Assembly (NCBI GenBank): GCA_023489235.1
Contig: JAMDDE010000003.1
Span: forward strand, 22,555-86,070
From: Actinomycetota bacterium
Lineage (GTDB): Bacteria; Actinomycetota; Acidimicrobiia; Acidimicrobiales; JAMDDE01
Length of the DNA stretch: 63,516 bases
Direction: 5' to 3'
The notes below the pieces were generated by a model. That model saw nothing but the letters and a program-made list of their open reading frames with translations. It ran no database searches and was not told where the DNA came from. Each line of letters begins with the position of its first letter. Positions within the stretch are counted from its first letter, which is position 1. Positions 35,043-44,171 of this stretch are shown here, in pieces. A program made the translations under genes and the position numbers.

Positions 35043-36008
35043 GTGAACGAAGTAGCTCACGAACTGGATCTCCTGGAGCACAAGTTGCTTTTTGTAACCG
35101 GTAAAGGTGGGGTAGGGAAAACTACCATCTCGACGGCCCTGGCTCTATTGGCTGCCAAGCGAGGCAAACGGACACTGCTTTGCGATGTGGATGCCAAAGG
35201 GGACATATCAGCCTTCTTCGAACAGTCTCCCTTGACATTTACGCCGAGAGAGATCGAGAAGGGCCTTTTTGCTATGGCCATGGATACGGAGGCTTCTTTG
35301 CGGGAGTACTTGCATCTCTATGCCAAGGTTCCTCTGCTGGGTTCCATAGGGCCCCTGGCCAAGATCTTTGACTTCGTGGCTACTGCTGCTCCTGGTGTCA
35401 AGGAAATCTTGGTAGTAGGCAAACTTTGTTGGGAGGTCAAGGAACGCCATTACGACCTCATCGTGGTCGATGCAGCAGCGAGTGGCCATATAGTAAGCCA
35501 GTTGATGGCTCCAGCAGCTATCAACTCATTGGTCAAGGTAGGGCTGATCAGGTCTCAGACCGACTGGATGCTGGAGATCCTAGCCGATCCCCTGAGGACA
35601 GCCTTGGCTATAGTGGCCACTCCTGAGGAGATGCCGGTTGCAGAGAGCATAGAGCTGGTAGAGAGAGTGGCTTCCGAAACCCCTGTATCCCTGTCCGCCG
35701 TGATCGTGAACAGGGTGCTTCCTGAACTCTTCGGCAACAAGGAGGAAGAAGTATTCGAAGCCATCTGCGAGCGTGAAAGAATGGCTGAGCTCAATCGCCT
35801 GCTGGACGGTGACGTTGCTCCCGTTATGGAAGCCGCTAGATTGGCAGTGACCATGCGCAGGACGCGAGCGGCTCACTTGGAACGATTGAAGCAAGCATTA
35901 GGCAACCAAGTTCCGATGCTGATGATACCAGAGTTGTTCACGAGGACTATGGGTAGACGAAGCATTACTCAGGTTGCTATGGCCTGTGGGGAGGAGCTTG
36001 GCTATTGA
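35043..36008 (+). CDS. ArsA/Get3-like ATPase, first of a pair
   Basis: Deviant-Walker-A P-loop ATPase of the ArsA/Get3 type (GKGGVGKTTIS near residue 20; LLCDVDAKGD near 45). It lacks the arsenic-binding cysteines and is not near ars genes. In mycobacteria a similar adjacent pair (Rv3679-Rv3680) sits beside whiB4 and has been linked to metabolic stress tolerance (recollection). It begins with GTG and its stop overlaps the second ATPase. The two probably form a heterodimer (inference). Confidence 0.87.
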   Translation: MNEVAHELDLLEHKLLFVTGKGGVGKTTISTALALLAAKRGKRTLLCDVDAKGDISAFFEQSPLTFTPREIEKGLFAMAMDTEASLREYLHLYAKVPLLGSIGPLAKIFDFVATAAPGVKEILVVGKLCWEVKERHYDLIVVDAAASGHIVSQLMAPAAINSLVKVGLIRSQTDWMLEILADPLRTALAIVATPEEMPVAESIELVERVASETPVSLSAVIVNRVLPELFGNKEEEVFEAICERERMAELNRLLDGDVAPVMEAARLAVTMRRTRAAHLERLKQALGNQVPMLMIPELFTRTMGRRSITQVAMACGEELGY

Positions 36009-37252
36009 CCCAGAAAAGACCCAAGGAGACGACATCCTCTTCAGGAAGGGAGAGGCAGGAAGCCAGTTCTTCTCGTCATTCGTTCGTTCCCCCGGCAAGA
36101 GAGGGAAGCCTTTTGGCCAAATTAATTGCATCTCACGAGATAGTCATAGCCTGTGGACCAGGAGGAGTGGGGAAGACCACTACAGCGGCTGCTCTTGGGC
36201 TCATGGCATCCTTGGCTGATCGCGGACGGGTATTAGTGCTGACCGTGGATCCCGCCAAGAGGTTGGCCTCAGCGCTTGGTCTGAGTGGGGTAGGCAATGA
36301 AGAGCATCGGGTTCCAGATGACGTTCTTTGGACGGCAGGGCTGGCTCCTAGGGGAGAGCTATGGGTGGCCATGTTGGACACCAAGGAATCCTGGGATTCC
36401 TTGGTCCATCGCTACGCCCCTGACGAGAAGACAGCATCAAGGATACTTGCTAATCCCTTGTACCAAAATATCTCCGGTCAGTTCGTACAGAGCCATGATT
36501 ACATAGCCATGGAAAGGCTTTACGACATTCACTTGGAAGGCAGGTACGATCTCATCGTTATCGACACCCCCCCAAGTCGTAACGCACTCGATTTCCTTTC
36601 TGCTCCTCAAAGGATGGCAGATTTCTTTTCCAGTCGATTCCTACGTTGGCTGGTGATACCCTATCGTTCTCGCTTGTTGAATATTGCTTCACGTCCCTTT
36701 TACCAGGTAGCGGATCGTGTTCTGGGTACCCAGTTCCTCTCGGACATATCAGAGTTCTTCATGCTTTTCCAAGCGATGTATGAGGGATTCGTACAGCGAG
36801 CAGAGGCGGTCAAGAAGTTACTCAAGGATGACCGGACTACTTTCATAGTAGTAAGCACCTTGGAGCCAGCGCCAGCGAGGGAGGCTGAGCTGTTCGTCCA
36901 AGAACTTTCCAGACGAGAGCTGGATCTAGGGGCGGTTGTCTTGAACAAAGTTCTACCCAGTTATTTGCGTGATCCGCATGCCAACAAGATCGCTGAACGC
37001 ATGAGGCGCGATGCTCCTACCTTGGCTGCCAAGCTTTCCTTGCCGGTTGGTTATGCAGAGCATGCCGATAGGGTGCTTACCGAGGTGGCGGAGAGTTTCT
37101 CCAACTTCTCTATCGTTGCGTATAGAGAGGCGGCACAGAAAGAAGGACTTGGGAACTATTCGGATATCATTGCTTCTGTGCCGTTTTTCGATACCGATAT
37201 ATTTGATTTAGCTGGGCTTGCTCGGCTCGGTGAACGTCTTTTTGATCGGTGA
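36005..37252 (+). CDS. ArsA/Get3-like ATPase, second of a pair
   Basis: A 415-residue paralogue of the preceding ATPase with a 35-residue hydrophilic Ser/Arg-rich N-terminal extension. Motifs are CGPGGVGKTTTAAALG near residue 50, LTVDPAKRLASALG near 78 and LIVIDTPPSRNALDFL near 185. The TTG start overlaps the stop of the first gene (TTGA). A conserved actinobacterial partner; no arsenite pump gene is present. Confidence 0.87.
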   Translation: MTQKRPKETTSSSGRERQEASSSRHSFVPPAREGSLLAKLIASHEIVIACGPGGVGKTTTAAALGLMASLADRGRVLVLTVDPAKRLASALGLSGVGNEEHRVPDDVLWTAGLAPRGELWVAMLDTKESWDSLVHRYAPDEKTASRILANPLYQNISGQFVQSHDYIAMERLYDIHLEGRYDLIVIDTPPSRNALDFLSAPQRMADFFSSRFLRWLVIPYRSRLLNIASRPFYQVADRVLGTQFLSDISEFFMLFQAMYEGFVQRAEAVKKLLKDDRTTFIVVSTLEPAPAREAELFVQELSRRELDLGAVVLNKVLPSYLRDPHANKIAERMRRDAPTLAAKLSLPVGYAEHADRVLTEVAESFSNFSIVAYREAAQKEGLGNYSDIIASVPFFDTDIFDLAGLARLGERLFDR

Positions 37253-37264
37253 GCGTTGTCCATC

Positions 37265-38155
37265 ATGATCGATTGTCATGTTCATATCTGGCCTCATGGA
37301 AGTGGAACCAGCTTTCCTGTGGAGAAGACCCTGGAGAAGTACTGTGAGCAAGCTGCTGCAGTTGGGATTGAAGAGTTGGCAATTACCGAGCACTTGTTTC
37401 GCTTCGTGCAAGCCATTCCTCTCCTGGAGCGAGCCTGGACTGCAGAGGAACCCTCTCCTCTCTTGGAGGACATGCATACCTATTGGCGTACACATGCCAC
37501 AGCTGATTTGGATGCCTACGTAACTGCAGTAGAGATGGCCAAAGCCAGAGGAATGCCTGTCCTCTTGGGGCTGGAGGTGGACTACTATCCTGCTCTGATG
37601 GATGCGGTAGGTGAACTCCTCTCCGGATATCCCTTCGACGTCCTGCTCGGTTCCGTTCACTGGCTAGGTTCGTGGCGTTTCGACGACTTGGACAGCAAGT
37701 TGTCCATGGACGTATGGGATCATGTTCAGTTGGACGAGGCATACGAGAGATATGTGGCGGCAGTTGAAGAGCTTGCTTCCAGCCATGTCTGTGATGTACT
37801 TGCTCATCTCGATTTGATAAAAGTCACAGCCAGAGTTCCCGAGGATCTGTCTTGGGTGCACAATCGTCTGGCGGACGCAGCCTTTATGAATGGGATGACC
37901 GTAGAGGTGTCCTCTGCTGGATGGAGGAAGCCAATTGCCGAACAGTATCCGTGCTCATCTCTGCTCGAGTTGTTGGCAGAGAAAGGAGTGCCAGTGACCA
38001 CTGCTTCGGATGCTCATGATCCCTCCGTGGTCGGCCATGGCTTCGACAAGCTCTTTCGACTACTCGAGGGGGCGGGATATACCCATGAGAATACCTTTCG
38101 TCGACGTTCACCTCTAGCTGTACCTTTGGAAGCTGCATCTTTGGAGAAGAGGTAG
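37265..38155 (+). CDS. PHP-domain phosphoesterase, histidinol-phosphatase-like
   Basis: Metal-dependent phosphoesterase. The PHP metal ligands are seen in MIDCHVHIWPHG (residues 1-12), AITEHL near 38, GLEVDYYP near 100, LLGSVHWLG near 125 and TTASDAHDP near 240. It resembles HisK-type histidinol-phosphate phosphatases, but no other histidine genes are nearby and the substrate may differ. The ATG at 37265 is preferred to a TTG at 37256. It starts 12 bases after the second ATPase gene. Confidence 0.85.
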   Translation: MIDCHVHIWPHGSGTSFPVEKTLEKYCEQAAAVGIEELAITEHLFRFVQAIPLLERAWTAEEPSPLLEDMHTYWRTHATADLDAYVTAVEMAKARGMPVLLGLEVDYYPALMDAVGELLSGYPFDVLLGSVHWLGSWRFDDLDSKLSMDVWDHVQLDEAYERYVAAVEELASSHVCDVLAHLDLIKVTARVPEDLSWVHNRLADAAFMNGMTVEVSSAGWRKPIAEQYPCSSLLELLAEKGVPVTTASDAHDPSVVGHGFDKLFRLLEGAGYTHENTFRRRSPLAVPLEAASLEKR

Positions 38156-38161
38156 AGGACC

Positions 38162-39778
38162 TTGCCTGGAGAAATGGCGCTGGATCGGACTGATCTAGAT
38201 ACTCGAGCCATAGGTCATCTACAACGCCTTATGGGGTCGTGGGGCATACTTGCCGATCTCTCCTTCGCTGATCTGGTTTTGCTGGTGCCAGTGAGAGGGA
38301 CTGCCAACAAGCGTCTATTGGTACTTGGCCAGATAAGGCCGTCCACCTCCCAAACCGTAATCCCTGATGATCTAGTTGGAGACGAAGTCGAAGGGGAAGG
38401 GTGGGATGCGGCAGTGGAGGCACTCGGTGCTGGTAGTTTGTGTGAATGTTCGCTCCGCCTGCCGAGAGGGGACGAAGACGTTTACGCCCAGATGATTCCC
38501 GTAAGGTTCCGAGGTAGCCCAATCGCAGTTCTTGCCCGAGTTCTCCCGCTCGCCTCCAGGCCCAGCGAGGACGGCGGGGATAGTGGCACCTCCAGGTTGT
38601 TGCGTTCGGTGGCGTTAGGACGCCGTGAAGGACGGCTGGAGCGTGTCTATCAGGATCTTTCCGAGAAGCTCATAGCTATGGTAGCTGATGGCGTGTTCCC
38701 CTTTCCCATCGAGGATGTGCCGGTAGAGGAAGCTCCGAGGGTCGGGGATGGGCTGGTCGTGGTCGACAGATTTGGACGAGCCAGCTATGCATCGCCTAAT
38801 GCGGTTAACGCTCTGCATCGCTTAGGTGTTTACAGTGACATAACCGGCAAAAGACTTTCCGAACTTGGTGTCGAAGATGCTGCTGTTCAACGCTCCTTGA
38901 ACGCGGGCCTGCCGGTCATAGAGGAGGTGGAGCGCAAGCGAGGGGTCATAGTCCTCTTGCACTGTATACCACTTATCAGTCATCATGAAGTGACAGGTGC
39001 TCTCGTGCTGTTGCGTGACGTCACCGATCTGCGGCGCTTAGGTCGGCTGTTGCTCTCCAAGGATGCAGCAATTCGAGAGGTGCATCATAGAGTGAAGAAT
39101 AACTTGCAAACCATCTCCTCCTTGCTCAGTTTGCAGGCCCGTCGCTTGAGCCCCGGGGAAGGCAAGGAAGCTCTGCGAGAGGCAGAAAGACGTGTTCGCT
39201 CAATTGCTCTTGTTCATGAAATCCTTTCGCGAGATCCAGGCGAACAAGTGCCCTTTGATGAAATTGTTGCTTCACTGGTCAAAATGGCTGAAGACAGCAT
39301 AGTGTCCTCGGATGCTATTGCAATTCGAGTGCATGGTACGGCCGGGGAGCTTGATGCCGATATAGCAACTCCGTTGGCCCTTGTGGTTGCTGAACTGATC
39401 CAGAATGCTATAGAACATGCTTTTCCGGTAAGGAACGGACACGATGCAAGTGGGACAGGTACGGGGAACCAGGATATTCAGGGATCGTCTAGTTCCCATG
39501 ACACAGATGAGGCGCTTGCAGCAAGAGATTTCATAGGACATGTAGATGTCCTCTTGGATAGAGAGGACGATACTCTCATCTTGTTGGTTGAGGATGACGG
39601 GATAGGATTGCCCCCAGACTTCGATATAGCCACTTCGAAAAGCCTGGGCCTGTCCATAGTCAGGGACTTGGTCTCCAGCCAGCTAGGGGGGAAGATAGAA
39701 ATGTGTTCCAAACAGGAGCATGCTTCCGGAACAAAAGTCAGGATCAGCGTACCGCTAGAGCATGAAGCTTTCTCGTAG
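38162..39778 (+). CDS. PdtaS-like sensor histidine kinase (HisKA_2)
   Basis: Cytosolic sensor kinase: a GAF-like N-terminal domain (about 1-150), a PAS domain (about 190-290, including VDRFGRASYASPNAVNAL), and a HisKA_2 dimerisation domain with REVHHRVKNNLQTISSLL near 305, where the first or second His is the phospho-acceptor. The ATPase domain has N-box VVAELIQNAIEHAF near 405 and G-box VEDDGIGLPP. It is interrupted by a Ser/Asp/Gly-rich loop of about 35 residues. No transmembrane segment is seen. It resembles mycobacterial PdtaS, whose partner is an ANTAR antiterminator; pdtaR is not in the window. Start is TTG, or ATG at 38174. Confidence 0.88.
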   Translation: MPGEMALDRTDLDTRAIGHLQRLMGSWGILADLSFADLVLLVPVRGTANKRLLVLGQIRPSTSQTVIPDDLVGDEVEGEGWDAAVEALGAGSLCECSLRLPRGDEDVYAQMIPVRFRGSPIAVLARVLPLASRPSEDGGDSGTSRLLRSVALGRREGRLERVYQDLSEKLIAMVADGVFPFPIEDVPVEEAPRVGDGLVVVDRFGRASYASPNAVNALHRLGVYSDITGKRLSELGVEDAAVQRSLNAGLPVIEEVERKRGVIVLLHCIPLISHHEVTGALVLLRDVTDLRRLGRLLLSKDAAIREVHHRVKNNLQTISSLLSLQARRLSPGEGKEALREAERRVRSIALVHEILSRDPGEQVPFDEIVASLVKMAEDSIVSSDAIAIRVHGTAGELDADIATPLALVVAELIQNAIEHAFPVRNGHDASGTGTGNQDIQGSSSSHDTDEALAARDFIGHVDVLLDREDDTLILLVEDDGIGLPPDFDIATSKSLGLSIVRDLVSSQLGGKIEMCSKQEHASGTKVRISVPLEHEAFS

Positions 39779-39983
39779 ATGGATATGACGTATCAATCGA
39801 AACAACCTGCTTACCAATACTGTCTACTCCTACATTAGATGCAAGATGAACCTCCCGTAGAGTGATCTCGTACTTTTACGGATGGGATACCCTTTCCCAA
39901 AAGTAACAAAATAAGTAATAAAATATTTTCAGGTTCGCAAAACGACGACTTATAGTGCACGCCGGATCATTAGTTGCAAGATC

Positions 39984-40283
39984 CTATGAGGCTCGTGAGG
40001 CCTGTCTTTGCTGGGACAAACGAGCTTTCCTGATCTTGCGCCTCTCTTCCTCAGAGGTTCCTCCCCATATGCCTGATTCTTGGTTAGTGGCTAGAGCGAA
40101 CTCAAGACAAGGTACTTGAGCTTCGCAGGATTTGCATACACCCTTAGCTGCCTCGATCTGTTCTATAGCTGGACCCGTAGTGCCTACAGGGAAGAAAAGA
40201 TCTGGCTGAGTGCTCTTACAGGCTGCTAACTGACGCCAATCATCAGCATCCCACTCGACGGAGCGGTTCCACATCAGGGCCAC
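39984..40283 (-). CDS. WhiB-family iron-sulfur transcriptional regulator
   Basis: Small redox- or NO-responsive regulator binding a [4Fe-4S] cluster. The four cysteines lie in WRQLAACKS, then GVCKSCEAQVPCLEFAL, followed by the GIWGGTSEEERR turn and a basic C-terminal helix. The GTG at 40283 is chosen because AAGGAG sits five bases upstream and the protein then begins just before the first cysteine; longer frames are unlike WhiB. It is convergent with the PdtaS-like kinase, matching the whiB1-pdtaS neighbourhood of mycobacteria. Confidence 0.92.
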   Translation of the reverse strand: MALMWNRSVEWDADDWRQLAACKSTQPDLFFPVGTTGPAIEQIEAAKGVCKSCEAQVPCLEFALATNQESGIWGGTSEEERRKIRKARLSQQRQASRAS

Positions 40284-40667
40284 ATCAACTCCTTGGACAT
40301 GTGAAAATATGTACGGTATTTCTTCTACATGCACCACCTGCAGCATTGAATCCAACAGATGGTGCAAAAACCGATAACATACTCCAACTCAAATTGTTTG
40401 TCACACAACGATACTTAGAAGAGTAAACTATTTCATTTATTGTTGCAAGCTATTTTTGCAAATATCTTTAAATACTCCCCTCATATTAGGGATAATGTAG
40501 TTCACATCTATAGATGGCCTATCACTTTAGGTGTTATCCAAGGTGCAGGTGTTATCTAAAGCACAGAGATATGTTTCTTTGGCATCACTGATACATATAC
40601 CTGATAGCAACGAGGACCTAGGTTGTCCAAGGTGTGTCGAGATGATTCCCTGGTTAATCAACGATCA
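40284..40667. other. Intergenic region upstream of whiB
   Basis: AT-rich and without a supported gene. Two TTGCAA palindromes (40443-40448 and 40456-40461) and two copies of aggtgttatc near 40530-40560 are visible, possibly regulator sites for whiB. A distinct promoter could not be assigned. Confidence 0.35.
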
Positions 40668-40979
40668 TTAGGTATCTTTGGACCTTCTCCACCATTTACG
40701 TCGTGGGCCATGCCGTTTGCTAGGGGCTCCATTACCTCTGAACTGTTCCGAGGGAGTCTTTCTCTCTAAAGGAGCAACCAGATGAGGGAGGTCATTGATC
40801 AGTGAATACAGTTCAGTTAATCCTTGTGCTGCAAGTGCCCGCTTCACCCTTTCGGTCAGCTCCTCGAAGCTCAGCCTTCCTTGGGCGAAGTGTTCATGGA
40901 GCAGGGAGATGAACCATTCCCTGTCGGCATCAGAGGCACGCGGACCGTTGGAAGGACCCTCAGACGTAGAAGAAGCCAC
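40668..40979 (-). CDS. DUF1707 domain protein
   Basis: A 103-residue protein whose central part (RASDADREWFISLLHEHFAQGRLSFEELTERVKRAL, about residues 14-48; shown here only as the family core) matches the actinobacterial DUF1707 domain. A basic, Trp-containing tail (RRKWWRRSKDT) may contact the membrane or nucleic acid. Function is unknown. It is transcribed on its own on the minus strand. Confidence 0.82.
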   Translation of the reverse strand: MASSTSEGPSNGPRASDADREWFISLLHEHFAQGRLSFEELTERVKRALAAQGLTELYSLINDLPHLVAPLERKTPSEQFRGNGAPSKRHGPRRKWWRRSKDT

Positions 40980-41025
40980 AGAAGTTAGTATCTCGCATTC
41001 ATGAAGGTTGCGGGATACTCGATGC

Positions 41026-42141
41026 TTATATGCCTATGTGTTGGGCTATAAGCTCTCGATGGTAAGTAGGATTACCCAAGAGCAGCTCGGATGATTTGGC
41101 GCGTTTGTAGTAGAGATGAGCATCATGTTCCCAAGTGAATCCGATACCTCCATGAATTTGGATGTTGTCTGCAGCGGCACTGAAATAAGCTTCCGAACAG
41201 TATGCTTTTGCTAAGCTTGCTGCTACGGGTAGTTCTGGGGAGTCCTCAGCGGCACACCAACCAGCGTAGTAGGCAGCGGATCGAGCCGACTCGACTCGGA
41301 GCAGCATATCTGCACATTTGTGCTTTATTGCCTGGAAACTTCCTATGGGTCTACCAAACTGAACGCGAGTCTTGGCGTATTCTACGCTCATCTCCAAGCA
41401 ACGTTGGGCTCCTCCTACTTGCTCTGCAGAGAGGGCAATAGCAGCCAACTGCAACGTCTGTTCCAGGATGGCCTCCCCAGCGCCCTCATTGCCGATTAGA
41501 TATGCAGGAGTTTCCGAGAACTCCAGTCGTGCTTGTTTCCTGGTTTGATCCATGGTTGCCAAAGGGGTTCTTCTCAGCCCTGGAGCACTGCTGTCCACGG
41601 CGAACAAACTGACACCCACCGGAGTAAGCGCAGTTACCAGGAGAAGATCGGCTGTATGGCCATCTATCACGAAGTTCTTGTGTCCGTTCAAGACATAGTG
41701 GTCGTGGTAGTGGTGAGCTTGTGTAGAAATACGACTGGGATTCCAGTCGCCACTATCCTCACAAAATGCCAAAGTGGCTATAGTACTTCCTGCCGCAATG
41801 CCTGGGAGATAGGTTGACTTGGCGTTGTCATCATTGCTTGCCAGCAAGGCATTAGCGGCAAGGGCTACGGTAGAGAAGTAAGGAGCACAGAGAAGCACCC
41901 TCCCCATCTCTTCGAAGACTATGGTGAGCTCTGCATAACCGAATCCAGCTCCTCCGTACTCTTCGGGGATGATCATGGACTGGAGTCCTAGCTGATTTGC
42001 CATTTGGTTCCAGACCTCAAGGTTGTATCCCCTTTCGTCTTCCATCAACCTGCGCACCTCTTGTGGAGGGGATTTGTCTTCGAAGAACCGATGGATGGAT
42101 CGCCTGAGCTCCTCTTGTTCGTCACTAAAGGTGAAATTCAT
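41026..42141 (-). CDS. Acyl-CoA dehydrogenase
   Basis: FAD-dependent dehydrogenase of fatty-acid or related acyl-CoA oxidation. It begins MNFTFSDEQEELRRSIHRF, then MIIPEEYGGAGFGYAEL near residue 56, FGRPIGSFQAIKHKCADM near 265, and ends in the HGGIGFTWEHDAHLYYKRAK segment near 333. Length of 371 residues is normal. The position of the catalytic Glu could not be fixed by eye. It stands alone; an electron-transfer flavoprotein is not in the window. Confidence 0.92.
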   Translation of the reverse strand: MNFTFSDEQEELRRSIHRFFEDKSPPQEVRRLMEDERGYNLEVWNQMANQLGLQSMIIPEEYGGAGFGYAELTIVFEEMGRVLLCAPYFSTVALAANALLASNDDNAKSTYLPGIAAGSTIATLAFCEDSGDWNPSRISTQAHHYHDHYVLNGHKNFVIDGHTADLLLVTALTPVGVSLFAVDSSAPGLRRTPLATMDQTRKQARLEFSETPAYLIGNEGAGEAILEQTLQLAAIALSAEQVGGAQRCLEMSVEYAKTRVQFGRPIGSFQAIKHKCADMLLRVESARSAAYYAGWCAAEDSPELPVAASLAKAYCSEAYFSAAADNIQIHGGIGFTWEHDAHLYYKRAKSSELLLGNPTYHRELIAQHIGI

Positions 42142-42251
42142 GAATGCCTCCTTATTTCATGTTACTCAGTAGTGTATGTCGGCACAGCTAAGAGCTATAC
42201 GATGGTAGTCAGGTTGCTCCGTTAAGAACTGATAGTTGAGGAAGGTCAGCG

Positions 42252-42890
42252 ATGCAGTACGAAGATGCCGTCTTTCATAGCTCCCCCGCGGTGCTTGTCT
42301 ACAAGTTCGTAGTTGGCCCTTTTGACAATAACGTGTATGTAGTCCAAAGTAAGGTCAGCGGGGGAAGCGTACTTATTGATGCTGCAGCTGAACCTAAGCG
42401 ACTTGTGGACATCTGTCGCGACCTGAGGGTAACTGCTGTATTACAGACTCATGGGCATGCAGATCATATCCAAGCAGTCCCAGAGCTACGTAGGGCAGGC
42501 TTCCGGGTTGGTATTGGTTCAGGTGATGCAGACAGGCTGCCGAATGAGCACGATTGGATCATTGATGATGGCGAGTTGATCGACATTGGGGGAGGAGTAG
42601 AGTTGGAGGCTATCCATACCCCTGGCCATACGCCAGGATCCCTATGCTTTTTGCTCGTTGACGGACAGAGGGCAGCGGACATACTCTTCAGTGGAGATAC
42701 CCTTTTCCCAGGAGGTCCGGGCAACACATCTCTAGCGGGTGGGGACTTCGCGACAATTATTGAATCCATACGAACCCGTCTATTTGCCAGAATGCCAGAA
42801 AGCACACTTGTTCTTCCAGGACACGGTGTACATACAACTATAGGTACGGAACGCCCTCATCTCACTGAGTGGATCGCAAGAGGTTGGTGA
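42252..42890 (+). CDS. Metallo-beta-lactamase-fold hydrolase (glyoxalase II-like)
   Basis: Binuclear-metal hydrolase. Ligand motifs: THGHADHIQAV near residue 62, HTPGHTPGS near 118, FSGDTLFPG near 145 and LPGHGVHTTIG near 195. Many relatives are hydroxyacylglutathione hydrolases or act on mycothiol conjugates or persulfides. Length of 212 residues fits the short single-domain form. The ATG has AGGTCAG upstream. It is divergent from the acyl-CoA dehydrogenase gene. Confidence 0.9.
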   Translation: MQYEDAVFHSSPAVLVYKFVVGPFDNNVYVVQSKVSGGSVLIDAAAEPKRLVDICRDLRVTAVLQTHGHADHIQAVPELRRAGFRVGIGSGDADRLPNEHDWIIDDGELIDIGGGVELEAIHTPGHTPGSLCFLLVDGQRAADILFSGDTLFPGGPGNTSLAGGDFATIIESIRTRLFARMPESTLVLPGHGVHTTIGTERPHLTEWIARGW

Positions 42891-43082
42891 TTGCCCATCT
42901 TGTCCTCCGGAGAAGCTGTCTCTATGTTCACGGAGTCGCCCTCTTATTGTAAGAGGTTGGATATCGTCTATACTCTCCTTAGACAAATAACTATCATAAG
43001 TGCTGGCCAGGATGGAAGGTTCAAGACGATCGTGAATGTAGATGTCGCCTCCTTTATCCTCTTTAATGGGAACATTTAGACA

Positions 43083-43622
43083 ATGGCTAAAGAGGTCGCT
43101 GATAATGTGCCTGATGAGCCGTTATTTCCCGGCGCTAGTCAGTGGGAAGAAGCTCTTGCTGCAGAGTTTGCTGAGCATGTGCGTGAAGAGAAGGAGTTCC
43201 TACAGGCTTACAGAGAGTTAGCTGATAAGGCACCCCCGTTCATAAGCTATGTATTGAGGCTCATCTTGGAGGATGAAGCCCGTCACCATAAGATCTTTTT
43301 GGAGATGTCCAATGCCTTGCAGGCGGATATTACCTGGGAGCCCATCTCTCCAGTCGTACCCCGAGTAGAGTGGGGCGTCTTGGAGCGCAGGGAACTCGAT
43401 GCCATTAAATCCTTGTTGGACAAGACCGAGGAATTCATCTTTGGAGAGAAGGAGGAGGTTGACAAGCTTGTGCGCTTACGAAAGGACCTCCGCTCTGTCC
43501 GGGAAGTGACTTTGTGGCCTTTGCTCGTAGAGTGGATCGAGAGGGATACCGTGGAACACATCAAGGCACTTGAACTCGTACGAGATCACCTAAAACGCGT
43601 TCTCAAGTCATATTCCGACTGA
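43083..43622 (+). CDS. Ferritin-like helical protein
   Basis: A 179-residue, probably four-helix protein with carboxylate/His pairs typical of di-iron ferritin-like folds: HVREEKEFLQAY (about residue 32), EDEARHHKIFLEM (about 60) and ERDTVEHIKALELV near 155. It resembles rubrerythrin-like proteins without a rubredoxin domain. It may bind iron and detoxify peroxide (inference). Its end overlaps the convergent SixA gene by 15 bases. Confidence 0.72.
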   Translation: MAKEVADNVPDEPLFPGASQWEEALAAEFAEHVREEKEFLQAYRELADKAPPFISYVLRLILEDEARHHKIFLEMSNALQADITWEPISPVVPRVEWGVLERRELDAIKSLLDKTEEFIFGEKEEVDKLVRLRKDLRSVREVTLWPLLVEWIERDTVEHIKALELVRDHLKRVLKSYSD

Positions 43623-44171
43623 ACGAATCGCACTTCGACCGAACGTTGATCCAGGCTCTTCTATATACATAGCTTCGACTACCTCTGCGCCCTTTGTCTT
43701 TAGAATCCATAGTGAGCCTTTGGCGCTCAATATCTGGCTGAACGTGATGACCTTGGATTGAGCTAGCTCGGTTAGCATCCCAGTTATCACGTCTCCATGA
43801 CTACAAGCAACGACAGAGAGAGAACGACTTTCACCTTCTGTCAGCTCTTGACCGTTTCTTTCTTGAGTTGCATTCTGCCAGTTGACCAATGCATGAAGAG
43901 CTTTAAGCGGATCGCTTCCCTCTGCCAAGAAAGATACTACTTCAAAAGGTACTCTCTTTGTTTTCCTCGCCAGAGGAGCAACTGTATCACGGCATCTCAA
44001 AGCAGGAGAAGACAGGATAGCCTTGATGCTCGCACTGGCCAAAGCCTCAGCAACTCCCTGAGCCTGTTTCAACCCTTTAGGAGTAAGTGGTCGCTCTATA
44101 TCTTCGCCATGCCACTTCTCTCTATCCACTGCCTTGGCATGACGTAGTAGGTAGATGGTTCTCATGCTCAT
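43608..44171 (-). CDS. SixA-type histidine phosphatase
   Basis: Histidine-phosphatase superfamily protein: RHG-like motif LLRHAKA near residue 10, RPLTPKGLKQA near 27, ILSSPALRCRDT near 53, and a second catalytic His in VACSHGDVITGML near 125. SixA dephosphorylates phosphohistidine; actinobacterial homologues are often next to CHAD genes. The ATG at 44171 overlaps the CHAD stop codon; a second ATG at 44165 is also possible. It is cotranscribed after the CYTH/CHAD gene. Confidence 0.87.
   Translation of the reverse strand: MSMRTIYLLRHAKAVDREKWHGEDIERPLTPKGLKQAQGVAEALASASIKAILSSPALRCRDTVAPLARKTKRVPFEVVSFLAEGSDPLKALHALVNWQNATQERNGQELTEGESRSLSVVACSHGDVITGMLTELAQSKVITFSQILSAKGSLWILKTKGAEVVEAMYIEEPGSTFGRSAIRSVGI

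Noticed and set aside
35043..37252. Arsenite-pump ATPase (arsA) for arsenic resistance
   Set aside because: The arsenic-binding cysteines and any arsB/arsR/arsC neighbours are absent; the pair fits the actinobacterial Get3-like group better.
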